Assembly: GCF_900573885.1 (NCBI RefSeq)
Contig: NZ_UPSE01000161.1
Location: forward strand, 186,001-250,000
Source: Pseudomonas viridiflava
Lineage (GTDB): Bacteria; Pseudomonadota; Gammaproteobacteria; Pseudomonadales; Pseudomonadaceae
Direction of reading: 5' to 3'
DNA length: 64,000 nt
Positions within the stretch are counted from its first letter, which is position 1; each line of letters begins with the position of its first letter. Below are positions 9,101 through 19,360 of the stretch, one piece after another. The notes beneath the pieces are model-generated. The model was not told the origin of the DNA, made no database searches, and worked only from the letters and a program-made list of their open reading frames with translations. The translations under genes and the position numbers were made by a program.

Positions 9101-11932
9101 CTAGTGCGCTTCGTCCCAGTTGGCGCCAATGCCGACTTCCACCAGCAGCGGCACATCCAGTTCGGCGGCTTCGCTCATGCGCTGACGAATTTCCGCGCTC
9201 ACCGTTTCCAGCAAGTCTTCGCGTACTTCGAGTACCAATTCGTCGTGCACCTGGAGGATGACCTTGGCATCCAGCCCGGATTCGCTCAGCCAGCTGTCCA
9301 CCTTCACCATCGCCCGTTTGATGATGTCCGCCGCGGTGCCCTGCATGGGCGCGTTGATCGCGGTGCGCTCGGCGCCTTTGCGCAAGCCGGCGTTCTTGGA
9401 ATGGATTTCCGGCAAGTACAAACGACGGCCGAACAGCGTTTCGACATAGCCCTGCTCGCTGGCCTGCTCGCGGGTACGTTCCATATAGGCCAACACGCCC
9501 GGATACCGCGCGAAGTAGCGGTCGATGTAGGCCTGCGACTGCTTGCGATCGACGCCAATCTGCTTGGCCAGGCCAAACGCGCTCATGCCGTAAATCAGCC
9601 CGAAGTTAATCGCCTTGGCGCTGCGGCGCTGGTCGATGGTGACCTGATCCAGCTCGACGCCGAACACTTCCGCTGCGGTGGCGCGGTGTACGTCCAGGTC
9701 GTTGCGGAAGGCGTGCAGCAGCCCTTCGTCCTGAGCCAGGTGCGCCATGATGCGCAGCTCAATCTGCGAATAGTCGGCTGCCAGCAGTTGGTAGCCCGGC
9801 GGTGCAATAAAGGCCTGGCGGATGCGCCGGCCTTCTGCGGTGCGGATCGGGATGTTCTGCAGGTTCGGGTCAGTCGAAGACAACCGCCCGGTCGCCGTCA
9901 CGGCCTGGTGGTAAGACGTGTGAATGCGCCCGGTGCGCGGGTTGATCTGCTCCGGCAGGCGGTCGGTGTAGGTGCTTTTCAGCTTGCTCAGCGAGCGGTA
10001 CTGCATCAGCACTTTCGGCAGTGGGAAATCCTGCTCGGCCAGCTCTGCCAATACTGCTTCCGCAGTAGATGCCTGACCTTTCGCGGTCTTGCTCAGAATG
10101 GGCATGCCCAGCTTTTCGTAAAGAATGACGCCCAGTTGTTTGGGTGAACCGAGGTTGAATTCTTCGCCAGCGATGGCAAACGCCTCGCGCTCAAGCTGGA
10201 CCATTTTCTCGCCCAGCTCATGGCTTTGAATGCCCAGCAAATTGGCATCCACCAGGGCACCGTTGCGTTCGATGCGGGCGAGCACCGGCACCAGCGGCAT
10301 TTCGATGTCGTTGACCACCTTGGCCAGGCTTGGCGTGGCTTCGAGCTTCTTCCACAGGGTTTGGTGCAGACGCAGCGTAATGTCCGCATCTTCCGCCGCG
10401 TAGGGGCCCGCCTGTTCGAGGGAAATCTGGTCGAAGGTCAGCTGCTTGGCGCCTTTGCCGGCGATTTCTTCGAAGGAAATGGTGGTGTGGTCCAGGTACT
10501 TGAGTGCGAGGGCGTCCATGTTGTGCCGGGTGGCCACCGAGTCGAGCACGTAGGACTCGAGCATGCTGTCGTACTTCAGCCCGCGCACATGAATGCCCTG
10601 CTCCGGATCGCCGCCGATGGCGCAGTTGGCCAGCACGTTGATGTCGTACTTGGCATGCTGCCCGACCTTGGCTTTATTCGGGTCTTCCAGAATTGGCTTG
10701 AGCGCGCGCAGCACGGAATCGCGATCCAGCTGGGCCGGAACACCCATATACGCGTGGGTTAGCGGTATATAGGCCGCTTCGTTTGGCTGCACGGCAAACG
10801 AAAGCCCGACCAGTTGCGACTGCTGGGCGTCGAGGCCGGTGGTTTCGGTATCAAAGGCAATCAGGTCGGCCTGGTGCAGTTTTTCCAGCCACACCGCAAA
10901 GCGTTCGGCTTCGAGCACGGTTTCGTAATTGACGCTCACCGCGGGTGCCGGGTCGCCGCTCTGGGCGAGCACACCTGGCGTTGCATCAACGGGCTCATCG
11001 AACAGACCGCCCGTGGTGCCGCCGGAGCGAATGGCGGCAATGTCGGCGGCCTTCGCATCACGCGCCAGTTCGTCCAGACCGCTCTTGAACTCCAGCAGCG
11101 AATACAGCGCCGCCAGGGCCACGCGGTCTTGCTCGCCCGGGTGCAGGCTTTCGATTTCGATATCCAGCGGCACGTCCAGCTTGATCGTCGCCAATTGATA
11201 GGAAAGGAACGCCATCTCTTTGTGTTCGAGCAGTTTCGCCGGTAGCGCCTTGGCGCCGCGAATAGGCAGCTCGGGTACTTTGTCGAGGTTGGCGTACAGC
11301 ACGTCGAGGCCGCCACCCACGCCGACCAGCAGCCCAACGGCGGTCTTTTCACCAACGCCGGGCACGCCGGGAATGTTGTCGACCTTGTCGCCCATCAGCG
11401 CCAGGTAATCGATGATCAGCTCAGGACCGACACCAAATTTCTCTTTCACGCCATCGATGTCGTACACGCTACCGGACATGGTGTTGACCAGCGTAACGTG
11501 CGGGCAAACCAGTTGGGCCATGTCTTTGTCGCCGGTGGAAATCACCACGTCGCGGCCCTGGGCAGCGCATTGCCGGGCCAGCGTGCCGATCACGTCATCA
11601 GCCTCTACGCCTTCCACGCAAAGCAGCGGATAACCAAGGGCGCGCACGCTGGCATGCAGCGGCTCGATCTGCACGCGCAGGTCATCGGGCATGGACGGGC
11701 GATTGGCCTTGTAGTCGGCAAACAACTCGTCGCGAAAGGTGCCGCCTTTGGCGTCAAAAACCACGGCGAAGGGGCTTTGCGGGTACTGCTTACGCAGGCT
11801 TTTGAGCATGTTCAACACGCCCTTCACCGCGCCAGTCGGCAAGCCTTTGGACGTGGTCAACGGTGGCAGTGCGTGGAAAGCGCGGTAAAGGTAGGACGAA
11901 CCGTCTACGAGGACGAGAGGAGTCTGAGACAT
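9101..11932 (-). CDS. polA: DNA polymerase I
   Basis: 943 residues from MSQTPLVLVDGSSYLYRAFH. The N-terminal 5'-nuclease domain has the Asp-rich motifs (VVFDAKGGTFRDE, EADDVIGTLA, STGDKDMAQL, MGDKVDNIPG); the central proofreading domain keeps FDTETTG; the polymerase domain has AADYSQIELR (motif A), the RRSAKAINFGLIYG finger helix (motif B) and QVHDELVLEV (motif C). All three activities therefore look intact. The frame is open upstream to 12061, but the start at 11932 matches the conserved N-terminus. It fills gaps after Okazaki-fragment processing and repair. It converges on engB. Confidence 0.97.
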   Translation of the reverse strand: MSQTPLVLVDGSSYLYRAFHALPPLTTSKGLPTGAVKGVLNMLKSLRKQYPQSPFAVVFDAKGGTFRDELFADYKANRPSMPDDLRVQIEPLHASVRALGYPLLCVEGVEADDVIGTLARQCAAQGRDVVISTGDKDMAQLVCPHVTLVNTMSGSVYDIDGVKEKFGVGPELIIDYLALMGDKVDNIPGVPGVGEKTAVGLLVGVGGGLDVLYANLDKVPELPIRGAKALPAKLLEHKEMAFLSYQLATIKLDVPLDIEIESLHPGEQDRVALAALYSLLEFKSGLDELARDAKAADIAAIRSGGTTGGLFDEPVDATPGVLAQSGDPAPAVSVNYETVLEAERFAVWLEKLHQADLIAFDTETTGLDAQQSQLVGLSFAVQPNEAAYIPLTHAYMGVPAQLDRDSVLRALKPILEDPNKAKVGQHAKYDINVLANCAIGGDPEQGIHVRGLKYDSMLESYVLDSVATRHNMDALALKYLDHTTISFEEIAGKGAKQLTFDQISLEQAGPYAAEDADITLRLHQTLWKKLEATPSLAKVVNDIEMPLVPVLARIERNGALVDANLLGIQSHELGEKMVQLEREAFAIAGEEFNLGSPKQLGVILYEKLGMPILSKTAKGQASTAEAVLAELAEQDFPLPKVLMQYRSLSKLKSTYTDRLPEQINPRTGRIHTSYHQAVTATGRLSSTDPNLQNIPIRTAEGRRIRQAFIAPPGYQLLAADYSQIELRIMAHLAQDEGLLHAFRNDLDVHRATAAEVFGVELDQVTIDQRRSAKAINFGLIYGMSAFGLAKQIGVDRKQSQAYIDRYFARYPGVLAYMERTREQASEQGYVETLFGRRLYLPEIHSKNAGLRKGAERTAINAPMQGTAADIIKRAMVKVDSWLSESGLDAKVILQVHDELVLEVREDLLETVSAEIRQRMSEAAELDVPLLVEVGIGANWDEAH

Positions 11933-12112
11933 GCGCGGAATCAACCTATAAGACGGGCCGTGGTGTACGGACAGCGGAAAAATGTAGCGAGCAACGGTGC
12001 GCGGGGCAATGTTTAGCAAACGGCCAGGCCGGGAGTCCGAATGCCGCGTCAGAACTTTCACTGCGCCCTGTTAGAATGGCCGCACCGTTGACGACAAAGG
12101 GACAAGGTTAAC

Positions 12113-12400
12113 ATGCGCACACTCTCACGCTTACTGCTGGCCGGCTTGCTCGTTGCAGGCTCGCTGAACGCTTACGCCGAAGACGAAGCGGTTACTGGCG
12201 ACCCGGACGTAACCATTCGCCAGGACGGCGACAAGACCATTCAGGAGTACCGTCAAAACGGTTTCCTCTACGCCATCAAGGTCACGCCCAAAGGCGGCAA
12301 GCCGTACTTTCTGGTACGCGCCGATGGCAGCGATGGCAACTTCATCCGCTCCGACAATCCAGACATGCTGATTCCCGCGTGGGAAATCTTCAAATGGTAA
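12113..12400 (+). CDS. DUF2782 small periplasmic protein
   Basis: 95 residues with a signal peptide (LLLAGLLVAGSLNAYAED, cleavage after YA near residue 22). The mature part (DVTIRQDGDKTIQEYRQNG, KGGKPYFLVR, MLIPAWEIFKW) matches the DUF2782 family, which in Pseudomonas lies between polA and thrB. Function unknown. There is a purine-rich ribosome site (AAGG) upstream and a short 45-base gap to thrB, so the two may be cotranscribed. Confidence 0.85.
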   Translation: MRTLSRLLLAGLLVAGSLNAYAEDEAVTGDPDVTIRQDGDKTIQEYRQNGFLYAIKVTPKGGKPYFLVRADGSDGNFIRSDNPDMLIPAWEIFKW

Positions 12401-12445
12401 GCGGCGCTTAATCACCCTCCTTTATATGCAGTTGGCAGGTTCTCG

Positions 12446-13396
12446 ATGTCGGTATTCACCCCCCTCAGCCGTCCTGAGCTGGAAGCATTTGTAGCGCCTT
12501 ACGGCCTTGGCCAGGTGCGCGACTTTCAAGGCATCAGCGCCGGCAGCGAGAACAGCAATTTTTTTGTCAGCCTGGAACAGGGCGAGTTTGTGCTCACCCT
12601 GGTTGAGCGCGGGCCTGTTGGCGATCTGCCGTTTTTCATTGAACTGCTCGATACCCTGCACGACGCCGGCCTGCCGGTTCCCTACGCCCTGCGCACGGTT
12701 GATGGCGACGCGCTGCGCACGTTGGCCGGCAAGCCGGCGCTGCTGCAGCCGCGCTTGTCGGGCAAACATGTGGAACAGCCCAACGCTCATCACTGCGCCG
12801 AAGTGGGCACGCTGCTGGCCAACTTGCACAACGCCACGCGCGGCAAAGTGCTGGAACGCCGCAGCGACCGTGGTCTGGACTGGATGGCCAGCGAAGGCGC
12901 GCCGATGTCTGCCAGACTCGACGTGAATGACCAGACGCTGATGGCCGACGCGCTGAAAGACGTTGAAGCCCACCACGGCGCCATCTTCGACCTGCCCCGC
13001 GCCAACCTGCACGCCGACCTGTTTCGCGACAACGTGCTGTTCGATGGCACGACGCTGACAGGGCTGATTGATTTCTATAACGCCTGTTCAGGCCCGATGC
13101 TTTATGACGTCGCCATCGCCGTGAATGACTGGTGCTCCAGCGCAAGTGGCGAGCTTGACGGCCCCCGTGCCCGCGCATTGCTGGGCGCCTATGCGGCGCT
13201 GCGTCCGTTCACACCGAAAGAGGCCGAGTTGTGGCCGGTGATGCTGCGCGTGGCCTGCTTGCGCTTCTGGATCTCGCGGCTGATTGCTGCCGAGTCGTTC
13301 GCCGGTCAGGATGTGCTTATCCACAACCCCGACGAGTTCCGCCGCCGCCTGGCGCAGCGCCAGGACGTGCAGCTGTCGCTGCCGTTTGCGCTGTAA
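12446..13396 (+). CDS. thrB: Homoserine kinase (ThrB, choline-kinase-like type)
   Basis: 316 residues. The fold is the aminoglycoside/choline-kinase type: VTLVER-like strand after a GSENSNFFV loop, catalytic NLHADLFRDNVLFDG (Asp and Asn of the HxDxxxxN loop), and LIDFYNA as the metal-binding Asp. This is the proteobacterial ThrB of Pseudomonas rather than the GHMP-kinase ThrB of E. coli. It phosphorylates homoserine for threonine synthesis. It ends one base before the stop of convergent znuA. Confidence 0.93.
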   Translation: MSVFTPLSRPELEAFVAPYGLGQVRDFQGISAGSENSNFFVSLEQGEFVLTLVERGPVGDLPFFIELLDTLHDAGLPVPYALRTVDGDALRTLAGKPALLQPRLSGKHVEQPNAHHCAEVGTLLANLHNATRGKVLERRSDRGLDWMASEGAPMSARLDVNDQTLMADALKDVEAHHGAIFDLPRANLHADLFRDNVLFDGTTLTGLIDFYNACSGPMLYDVAIAVNDWCSSASGELDGPRARALLGAYAALRPFTPKEAELWPVMLRVACLRFWISRLIAAESFAGQDVLIHNPDEFRRRLAQRQDVQLSLPFAL

Positions 13397-13397
13397 C

Positions 13398-14327
13398 TCA
13401 CAGCGCTTCCAGGCAACCCGCCAGTTCATCGCCCAGGTTTTCCAACAGACGCTCATAACCCTGAGCGTCCACCGGAACATCCTTTCCACCCAGCGCATCC
13501 AGTTCTGCCAGGCGCACCGGCAGTCCCGCGCTCAGGGTGCTCACCAGTCGCGGCCGCAGCGGCGGTTCGCTGAATACGCAGGTTGGGCCTGCCTGCTGCA
13601 AACGCTCGCGCATGGCCGCCACGTGCTGGGCGCCTGGCTGCACTTCACTGGCAATGCTGAATACCCCGGCGTGCTCCAGGCCATAAGCCGACTCGAAGTA
13701 ATCAAAGGCTTCATGGAAAACGAAATAGGGCTTGCCCGTCACCCCGGCGACGCGCTGTTTCAGGCGCTTGTCCAGCGCGTTGAGGCGTTCGCTGAACGAC
13801 ACGAGGTTGGCTTGGTAACGAGTGGCGTTGGCCGGGTCGGCGGCGCTGAGATCAGCGGTCATGCGCTCGGCAATCACCCGGGCGTTGGCTGGCAACAACC
13901 ACAAATGCGCGTCAAGGCTGCCGGGTTGATGATCATGGTCATGTTCGTCGCTGCCGTTCTGGTGCTCATCGGCGTGCTCGTGGCCTTCACCGAAATGGCG
14001 CAGGCTCAGGCCCTGAAGCTCTTGTACGGCGACGCTGGGCAGGTTGCGACTTTTCAGAACGCGGGGAAGAAAGCTCTCCATGTCCGGCCCGATCCAGTAC
14101 AGCAAATCGGCGTCAGCCACGCGCCGAACGTCTGAAGGACGCAACGCGTAGTTATGGGGCGAGGCGCCGGGCGGTAGCAGCACTTCCGGTGTGCCTACCC
14201 CGTCCTGCACGGCGGCGGCAATCAGCTGCAGCGGCTTGATGCTGGTTAGAACTCGCACGTCCGCGTAAGCAGACGTGCAAAAAATCAGAAGAAAGATCAC
14301 AAGGAAACGCGACACGGGGGGGCACAC
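13398..14327 (-). CDS. znuA: Zinc ABC transporter periplasmic binding protein ZnuA
   Basis: 309 residues: signal peptide (FLLIFCTSAYADV), cluster A-1 metal-binding protein fold with ligands in PHNYALRPSD, DAHLWLLP, and FHEAFDYF, and a His/Asp-rich loop at about residues 114-135 (HFGEGHEHADEHQ, DEHDHDHQ) that is diagnostic for zinc rather than manganese binders. It delivers zinc to ZnuBC. It is divergent from zur-znuC-znuB, with a Zur box in the shared 54-base intergenic region. Confidence 0.95.
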   Translation of the reverse strand: MCPPVSRFLVIFLLIFCTSAYADVRVLTSIKPLQLIAAAVQDGVGTPEVLLPPGASPHNYALRPSDVRRVADADLLYWIGPDMESFLPRVLKSRNLPSVAVQELQGLSLRHFGEGHEHADEHQNGSDEHDHDHQPGSLDAHLWLLPANARVIAERMTADLSAADPANATRYQANLVSFSERLNALDKRLKQRVAGVTGKPYFVFHEAFDYFESAYGLEHAGVFSIASEVQPGAQHVAAMRERLQQAGPTCVFSEPPLRPRLVSTLSAGLPVRLAELDALGGKDVPVDAQGYERLLENLGDELAGCLEAL

Positions 14328-14341
14328 TCTCCGGAAAAAGG

Positions 14342-14354
14342 GTTATAGAATAAC
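14342..14354. promoter_or_regulatory. Zur operator between znuA and zur
   Basis: GTTATAGAATAAC is a near-perfect inverted repeat (GTTAT-AGA-ATAAC) and matches the core of Zur boxes (GTTATAnnATAAC-like). Its position between the divergent znuA and zur-znuCB starts suggests that zinc-loaded Zur represses both directions, including its own gene. Confidence 0.8.
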
Positions 14355-14381
14355 GTCTCTCTCACCAGCCGTCGCCGCCCA

Positions 14382-14867
14382 ATGATCTTCACACCCCTGG
14401 CTTCTCGCCCTCACGACCATTCCCATTGCGTGCACAACGCCCTTAGCGAAGCGGACGCCATCTGCGAGCGGGCCGGCTTGCGCCTGACTGCCCTGCGCCG
14501 CCGTGTGCTGGAACTGGTCTGGCAGAGCCACAAGCCACTGGGCGCTTACGACATTCTCGGCGTGTTGACCGAGCAGGACGGCCGCCGTGCCGCGCCGCCG
14601 ACCGTTTACCGCGCGCTGGATTTCCTGTTGGACAATGGCCTGGTGCACCGCATTGCCTCGCTTAACGCCTTCGTCGGCTGCAACCACCCGGCGCACGCCC
14701 ATCAGGGCCAATTCCTTATCTGCCGCACCTGCAGCGCGGCTATCGAACTGTCCAACGACGCCATCAGCCAGGCCATTGTGGCGGGCGCCGGCGATGTCGG
14801 TTTCACCGTGGAAAGCCAGACCGTCGAGGTCGTTGGCGTCTGCTCCGGTTGCCAGAAAAACACATGA
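14382..14867 (+). CDS. zur: Zinc uptake regulator Zur (Fur family)
   Basis: 161 residues. The N-terminal winged helix contains [25 protein letters not shown] and [20 protein letters not shown]; the C-terminal dimerisation domain has two CxxC pairs (CRTC and CSGC) for a structural zinc and [10 protein letters not shown] for the regulatory site. It represses zinc-uptake genes when zinc is sufficient. It overlaps znuC by four bases (ATGA), so the repressor is made with the transporter. Confidence 0.94.
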   Translation: MIFTPLASRPHDHSHCVHNALSEADAICERAGLRLTALRRRVLELVWQSHKPLGAYDILGVLTEQDGRRAAPPTVYRALDFLLDNGLVHRIASLNAFVGCNHPAHAHQGQFLICRTCSAAIELSNDAISQAIVAGAGDVGFTVESQTVEVVGVCSGCQKNT

Positions 14868-15676
14868 GTAATGCCCTTATCCGCCTTGAAGGCGTTGGCG
14901 TGCGTTTCGCCGGCCAGCAGGTGCTCAACGACGTACAACTAAGCGTGCAACCGGGCGAAATCGTCACGTTGATCGGCCCTAACGGCGCCGGAAAAACCAC
15001 CTTGGTTCGTGCGGTGCTGGGCTTGTTGAACATCGAAGTCGGCAGCGTGTGGCGCAAGCCGAAACTGCGCATCGGCTATATGCCGCAGAAGCTCCATGTC
15101 GACCCCACCTTGCCGCTGACCGTGCTGCGCTTTCTGCGTTTAGTGCCCAAAGTTGATCGGGCTTCAGCGCTTGCGGCGCTGGAAGAAGTGGGCGCCAGTC
15201 AGGTAATCGACAGTCCGTTGCAGAGTATTTCCGGCGGCGAGTTGCAGCGCGTGCTGCTGGCTCGGGCCTTGCTGCGCGAACCCGAGTTGCTGGTGCTGGA
15301 CGAACCGGTGCAAGGCGTGGACGTGGCCGGGCAGGCCGACCTGTACCGGTTGATCACCCGCCTTCGCGACCGCCACGGCTGCGGGGTGTTGATGGTCTCC
15401 CATGACCTGCATCTGGTCATGAGCACCACGGATCAGGTCGTCTGCCTGAACCGCCACGTGTGCTGCTCGGGCCACCCGGAACAGGTCAGTGGCGATCCGG
15501 CATTTGTCGAGCTGTTCGGCCAGGACGCCCAGGACCTGGCGATTTATCACCATCATCATGACCATGCCCACGACCTGCATGGAGGCGTGGTTGCCGACGC
15601 GCCGGCTGGCAGCGGTTTGCGCATTCACGGTCAGGTGCAGCCGCATGTGCATGGAGACGGCTGCAACCATGCCTGA
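14864..15676 (+). CDS. znuC: Zinc ABC transporter ATPase ZnuC
   Basis: 270 residues from [15 protein letters not shown]. Walker [10 protein letters not shown], signature SGGELQRV, Walker [13 protein letters not shown], and the switch histidine in [10 protein letters not shown] are all present. The C-terminus has a histidine-rich tail ([14 protein letters not shown] and [10 protein letters not shown]), seen in several ZnuC proteins. It powers zinc import with ZnuB and ZnuA. The ATG overlaps zur; the 3' end overlaps znuB by 8 bases. Confidence 0.95.
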   Translation: MSNALIRLEGVGVRFAGQQVLNDVQLSVQPGEIVTLIGPNGAGKTTLVRAVLGLLNIEVGSVWRKPKLRIGYMPQKLHVDPTLPLTVLRFLRLVPKVDRASALAALEEVGASQVIDSPLQSISGGELQRVLLARALLREPELLVLDEPVQGVDVAGQADLYRLITRLRDRHGCGVLMVSHDLHLVMSTTDQVVCLNRHVCCSGHPEQVSGDPAFVELFGQDAQDLAIYHHHHDHAHDLHGGVVADAPAGSGLRIHGQVQPHVHGDGCNHA

Positions 15677-16457
15677 TTTTCTCGTAAACGCTCTGCTCGC
15701 CGGCCTCGCGCTGGCGCTGGTTGCCGGTCCGCTCGGCTCGTTTGTGGTGTGGCGGCGCATGGCTTATTTCGGCGACACCCTGTCTCACGCGGCGCTGCTA
15801 GGCGTGGCGCTGGGCTTTTTGCTGGATATCAGCCCCACCGTGGCGGTGACCGTCGGCTGCGTGTTGCTCGCCGTGTTGTTGCTGACCTTGCAACAGCGTC
15901 AGCCGCTGGCCTCCGACACCCTGCTTGGCATCCTGGCGCCGACCACGTTGTCGTTGGGTTTGGTGGTGTTGAGCTTTATGCACGACGTGCGCATCGACTT
16001 GATGGGTTACCTGTTCGGCGATCTGCTGGCCGTGAGCCCGGCCGACCTGATGTGGATTCTTGGCGGCAGCGCGGTGGTGCTGGTGGCCCTGACGCTGATG
16101 TGGCGCCCGCTGCTGGCGGTCACCGTGCATGAGGAATTGGCGAAAGTGGAAGGCTTGCCGGTGGCGAGCCTGCGGCTGGCGCTGATGCTGTTGATCGCGG
16201 TGGTCATCGCCGTGGCCATGAAGATTGTCGGCGTGTTGCTGATTACCTCGCTGCTCATCATTCCGGCGGCTGCAGCCCAGCGGCATGCGCGCACGCCGGA
16301 ACAAATGGCTGGCGGCGCCAGCGTGTTGGGGCTGGTGGCGGTATGCGCGGGGCTGTCGATGTCGTGGTTCAAAGACACCCCGGCGGGGCCGTCCATTGTG
16401 GTCAGTGCCGCGGCCCTGTTTCTGCTCAGCTTCGCCCTGCCGCGCCGGCACGCCTGA
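15669..16457 (+). CDS. znuB: Zinc ABC transporter permease ZnuB
   Basis: 262 residues from [20 protein letters not shown], with seven to eight hydrophobic helices and the family segments [22 protein letters not shown] and [12 protein letters not shown]. It is the inner-membrane channel of the zinc importer. The start chosen overlaps the end of znuC and fits the family N-terminus; the longer open frame upstream is antisense-like shadow of znuC. Confidence 0.94.
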   Translation: MPDFLVNALLAGLALALVAGPLGSFVVWRRMAYFGDTLSHAALLGVALGFLLDISPTVAVTVGCVLLAVLLLTLQQRQPLASDTLLGILAPTTLSLGLVVLSFMHDVRIDLMGYLFGDLLAVSPADLMWILGGSAVVLVALTLMWRPLLAVTVHEELAKVEGLPVASLRLALMLLIAVVIAVAMKIVGVLLITSLLIIPAAAAQRHARTPEQMAGGASVLGLVAVCAGLSMSWFKDTPAGPSIVVSAAALFLLSFALPRRHA

Positions 16458-16534
16458 GCGCTACGTCGACGCGGTTTGGTGCGGCTTGCACGGCGGTGTA
16501 AACTCGCCGGCTTTGCGCACCGAGACCTGCATAG

Positions 16535-17398
16535 ATGAAGCCGTTCGCCTCCCGTTACCTACTTGTTGTGGCGATTTCTCTGTTGTTAGGCGCATGCCAG
16601 AGCGCAGCGCCAAAAGTGGCCAGCCTGCCCCCTGATGAATTGATTGTCGCCTTTCGCCAGGTAGAGCAAAGCCTGAATGAGGGCCAACTCGTTGCCGCTG
16701 AAAGCCAGTTGGCCGCCATCGCCCCGCGTGCACAAGGCGATACCCGGCTGGAGCAGTATCAGCGCCAACTGGCAGATGCCTATCTGAAGCAAGGCCACAA
16801 CGCGTTGCAGCAGGGCGATCTGGACACCGCCACCAAAGCGCTCAGCCACGCCCGCAGCCTGATGCCGCAAGCCCCCGCCCTGACTACCGGCCTGGACAAC
16901 TCCATTGCCCAGGCGCGCGCGGCGCAACTGTCGGCTGCCGAGCAAGCCCGCGCCCAGGCGGCTGCTCAGACGGCTGCCAAACAAGCTGCGGAAAAAGCCG
17001 AACAAGCGCGTCAACAACGCCTCGCTGCCGATCGCCAAGCCAAGGCCGCCGAAGCGGCCGCAGTGGCTGCCCCCGCCGAGCCGGTTGTTGCCCCCGCCAA
17101 ACCGGGCGCCCGGCTGATCAATCCCGCCGCCAGCAGCAGCGTGATCGCCATGCCAATGCTGGACACCCAGAACAACGACCAGCTACGTGCATTGCTCGAT
17201 GCAGTGGCGGTGGATGTTGTGACCTTCGATTGCGACGTGCGCATCGAAGTACGGCAAAACAAGGACTACCCCTGGGTAGCCTCGTTGTTGCTGGCGCGTA
17301 TCAAACGGCTCGACCCCGGTTACAGCCCGCGCCTGTCTCAGGCCCTCAAGCTGGAACAAGTGCCTCGTCTGCTGCTGACGCCAAAAGCCAAAGGCTGA
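16535..17398 (+). CDS. Putative lipoprotein with Ala-rich coiled coil (PA5502-like)
   Basis: 287 residues. The lipobox LLLGACQ places the lipidated Cys at about residue 21. The N-terminal part (LPPDELIVAFRQVEQSLNEG, LADAYLKQGHNALQQGDLDTA) is helical and TPR-like; residues about 125-190 are an Ala/Gln/Lys-rich coiled coil, TolA-like in composition; the C-terminus is a compact domain (VDVVTFDCDVRIEVRQNKDY). I recognise it only as the conserved Pseudomonas lipoprotein found after znuB. Function unknown; an envelope-spanning or scaffold role is inference. Confidence 0.85.
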   Translation: MKPFASRYLLVVAISLLLGACQSAAPKVASLPPDELIVAFRQVEQSLNEGQLVAAESQLAAIAPRAQGDTRLEQYQRQLADAYLKQGHNALQQGDLDTATKALSHARSLMPQAPALTTGLDNSIAQARAAQLSAAEQARAQAAAQTAAKQAAEKAEQARQQRLAADRQAKAAEAAAVAAPAEPVVAPAKPGARLINPAASSSVIAMPMLDTQNNDQLRALLDAVAVDVVTFDCDVRIEVRQNKDYPWVASLLLARIKRLDPGYSPRLSQALKLEQVPRLLLTPKAKG

Positions 17399-17596
17399 CG
17401 CCGGAGCGCCCAGACCGCGTACTGCGCGCTGGGCCACTTGCTGCATCACCTTCTAGACTATGGCAACGGCTCTGCTCGTTAGAGCTGAAAGCTATAACCA
17501 TAGGATTACAAAGATTTTTGCGGTCTATAAGGCGCCGGGTAGACTAGCGCTCCTTATGCCTATCCGGCAGACCGCCAAACCCAAAAGGTTTAACGA

Positions 17597-18604
17597 GTGA
17601 TCGACTTTCATCACGTCCACAAGGCGTACCGCGTCAATGGCCGCGACATCGCCGCGTTGCAACCCACCGACCTGCGCATCGCCAGCGGTGAGGTGTTTGG
17701 CATCATTGGCCATTCCGGCGCCGGCAAAAGCACGTTGCTGCGCCTTATCAATCGCCTGGAAGAACCTTCCGGCGGGCGCATCGATGTAGACGGTGAAGAC
17801 GTCACCGGCCTCGACGCCAATGGCTTGCGCCGCTTCCGCCAGCAGGTCGGCATGATCTTCCAGCACTTCAACCTGCTGTCCTCGAAAACCGTGGCCGACA
17901 ACATTGCCCTGCCGCTGAAGCTGGCGGGTGAGCTGTCGTCCAGCGCCATCGACCAGCGCGTCAACCAGTTGCTTGAGCGCGTGGGTCTTACCGATCACGC
18001 CAAGAAATTTCCGGCACAGCTGTCAGGCGGTCAGAAGCAACGTGTGGGCATAGCCCGCGCATTGGCGACCCAGCCGAAAATTCTGCTGTGCGACGAAGCC
18101 ACCAGCGCCCTCGACCCGCAGACCACGGCCTCGGTGCTCGAACTGCTGGCGCAGATCAACCGCGAGCTGAACCTGACCATTGTGCTGATCACCCATGAAA
18201 TGGACGTGATCCGCCGTGTCTGCGACCGCGTTGCAGTCATGGACGCTGGCGTCATCGTTGAGCATGGCCCGGTCACCGACGTATTCCTGCACCCCAAGCA
18301 CCCGACCACCAAGCGCTTCGTGATGGAAGCCGAGCAGATCGACGAAAACGAACAACGCGACGACTTTGCCCATGTAACCGGTCGCATCGTGCGCCTGACG
18401 TTCCAGGGCGAAGCCACTTACGCACCGCTGCTGGGCGTGGTCGCGCGGGAAACCGGCGTCGATTACAGCATTCTTGCCGGCCGTATCGACCACATCAAAG
18501 ACACGCCCTACGGCCAACTGACCCTGGCGCTGACTGGCGGCGACATCGACGCAGCCCTGGCGCGCTTCGGTACCAGTGATGTGCATCTGGAGGTTCTGCG
18601 CTGA
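17597..18604 (+). CDS. metN: Methionine ABC transporter ATPase MetN
   Basis: 335 residues, GTG start ([21 protein letters not shown]) preceded by AAAAGG. Walker [10 protein letters not shown], signature LSGGQKQRV, Walker [13 protein letters not shown] and the His switch ITHEMDVI are intact. The last 70 residues form the NIL domain, which binds methionine and trans-inhibits transport. It forms the MetNI importer with MetQ. The four-base ATGA overlap with metI confirms the operon. Confidence 0.94.
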   Translation: MIDFHHVHKAYRVNGRDIAALQPTDLRIASGEVFGIIGHSGAGKSTLLRLINRLEEPSGGRIDVDGEDVTGLDANGLRRFRQQVGMIFQHFNLLSSKTVADNIALPLKLAGELSSSAIDQRVNQLLERVGLTDHAKKFPAQLSGGQKQRVGIARALATQPKILLCDEATSALDPQTTASVLELLAQINRELNLTIVLITHEMDVIRRVCDRVAVMDAGVIVEHGPVTDVFLHPKHPTTKRFVMEAEQIDENEQRDDFAHVTGRIVRLTFQGEATYAPLLGVVARETGVDYSILAGRIDHIKDTPYGQLTLALTGGDIDAALARFGTSDVHLEVLR

Positions 18605-19269
18605 TGGAAGCCTTACTCCCCAACGTTGACTGGGCGGAAATCTGGCAGGCCAGCCTCGACACCCTGAGCATGCTCGGCGGCTCGCTGTTGTTTACCGTGA
18701 TTCTCGGCCTGCCACTTGGCGTGCTGTTGTTCCTTACCAGCCCTCGACAAATGTTCGAGCAGAAGGGCTTCTATGCCCTGCTTTCGCTGGTAGTGAACGT
18801 GTTGCGCTCGGTGCCGTTCGTGATTTTGCTGATTGTGATGATTCCGCTGACCGTGTTGATCACCGGCACCTCGCTGGGCGTCGCCGGGGCCATTCCGCCT
18901 CTGGTGGTTGGCGCCACACCATTCTTTGCGCGCCTGGTGGAAACCGCGCTGCGTGAAGTCGACCGCGGCATTATCGAAGCCACCCAGGCCATGGGCGCGA
19001 CGACCCGGCAAATCGTAGTCAACGCCCTGCTGCCGGAAGCGCTGCCGGGCATTGTCGCTGCGATTACCGTGACCGCGATTACGTTGGTCTCCTACACCGC
19101 CATGTCCGGCCTGATTGGCGGCGGCGGTCTGGGCGACCTGGCCGTTCGTTACGGCTACCAGCGTTACCAGCCGGATGTGATGGTGGTCACCGTCATTCTG
19201 TTGCTGGTGCTGGTGCAAGTGCTGCAAACCGTCGGCGACAAACTGGTGGTGCACTTCTCCAGAAAATAG
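18604..19269 (+). CDS. metI: Methionine ABC transporter permease MetI
   Basis: 221 residues, five predicted membrane helices, and the EAA coupling loop (EATQAMGATTRQIVVNALLPEALPG) that docks on MetN. The segment AMSGLIGGGGLGDLAVRYGYQRY is characteristic of MetI. It begins inside the metN stop codon and precedes metQ by 91 bases. Confidence 0.94.
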   Translation: MEALLPNVDWAEIWQASLDTLSMLGGSLLFTVILGLPLGVLLFLTSPRQMFEQKGFYALLSLVVNVLRSVPFVILLIVMIPLTVLITGTSLGVAGAIPPLVVGATPFFARLVETALREVDRGIIEATQAMGATTRQIVVNALLPEALPGIVAAITVTAITLVSYTAMSGLIGGGGLGDLAVRYGYQRYQPDVMVVTVILLLVLVQVLQTVGDKLVVHFSRK

Positions 19270-19360
19270 CGCTGCGCTCTATGCATTTCGTTCTAACAAA
19301 CCGTCATTAAACGAGTGCGGCCATCAGCCGCCAACACTGCATCCCACAAGGAACCCAGAG

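Noticed and set aside
12049-12077. Promoter of DUF2782
   Set aside because: TAGAAT is a fair -10 but no -35 at a usable distance, so not listed.
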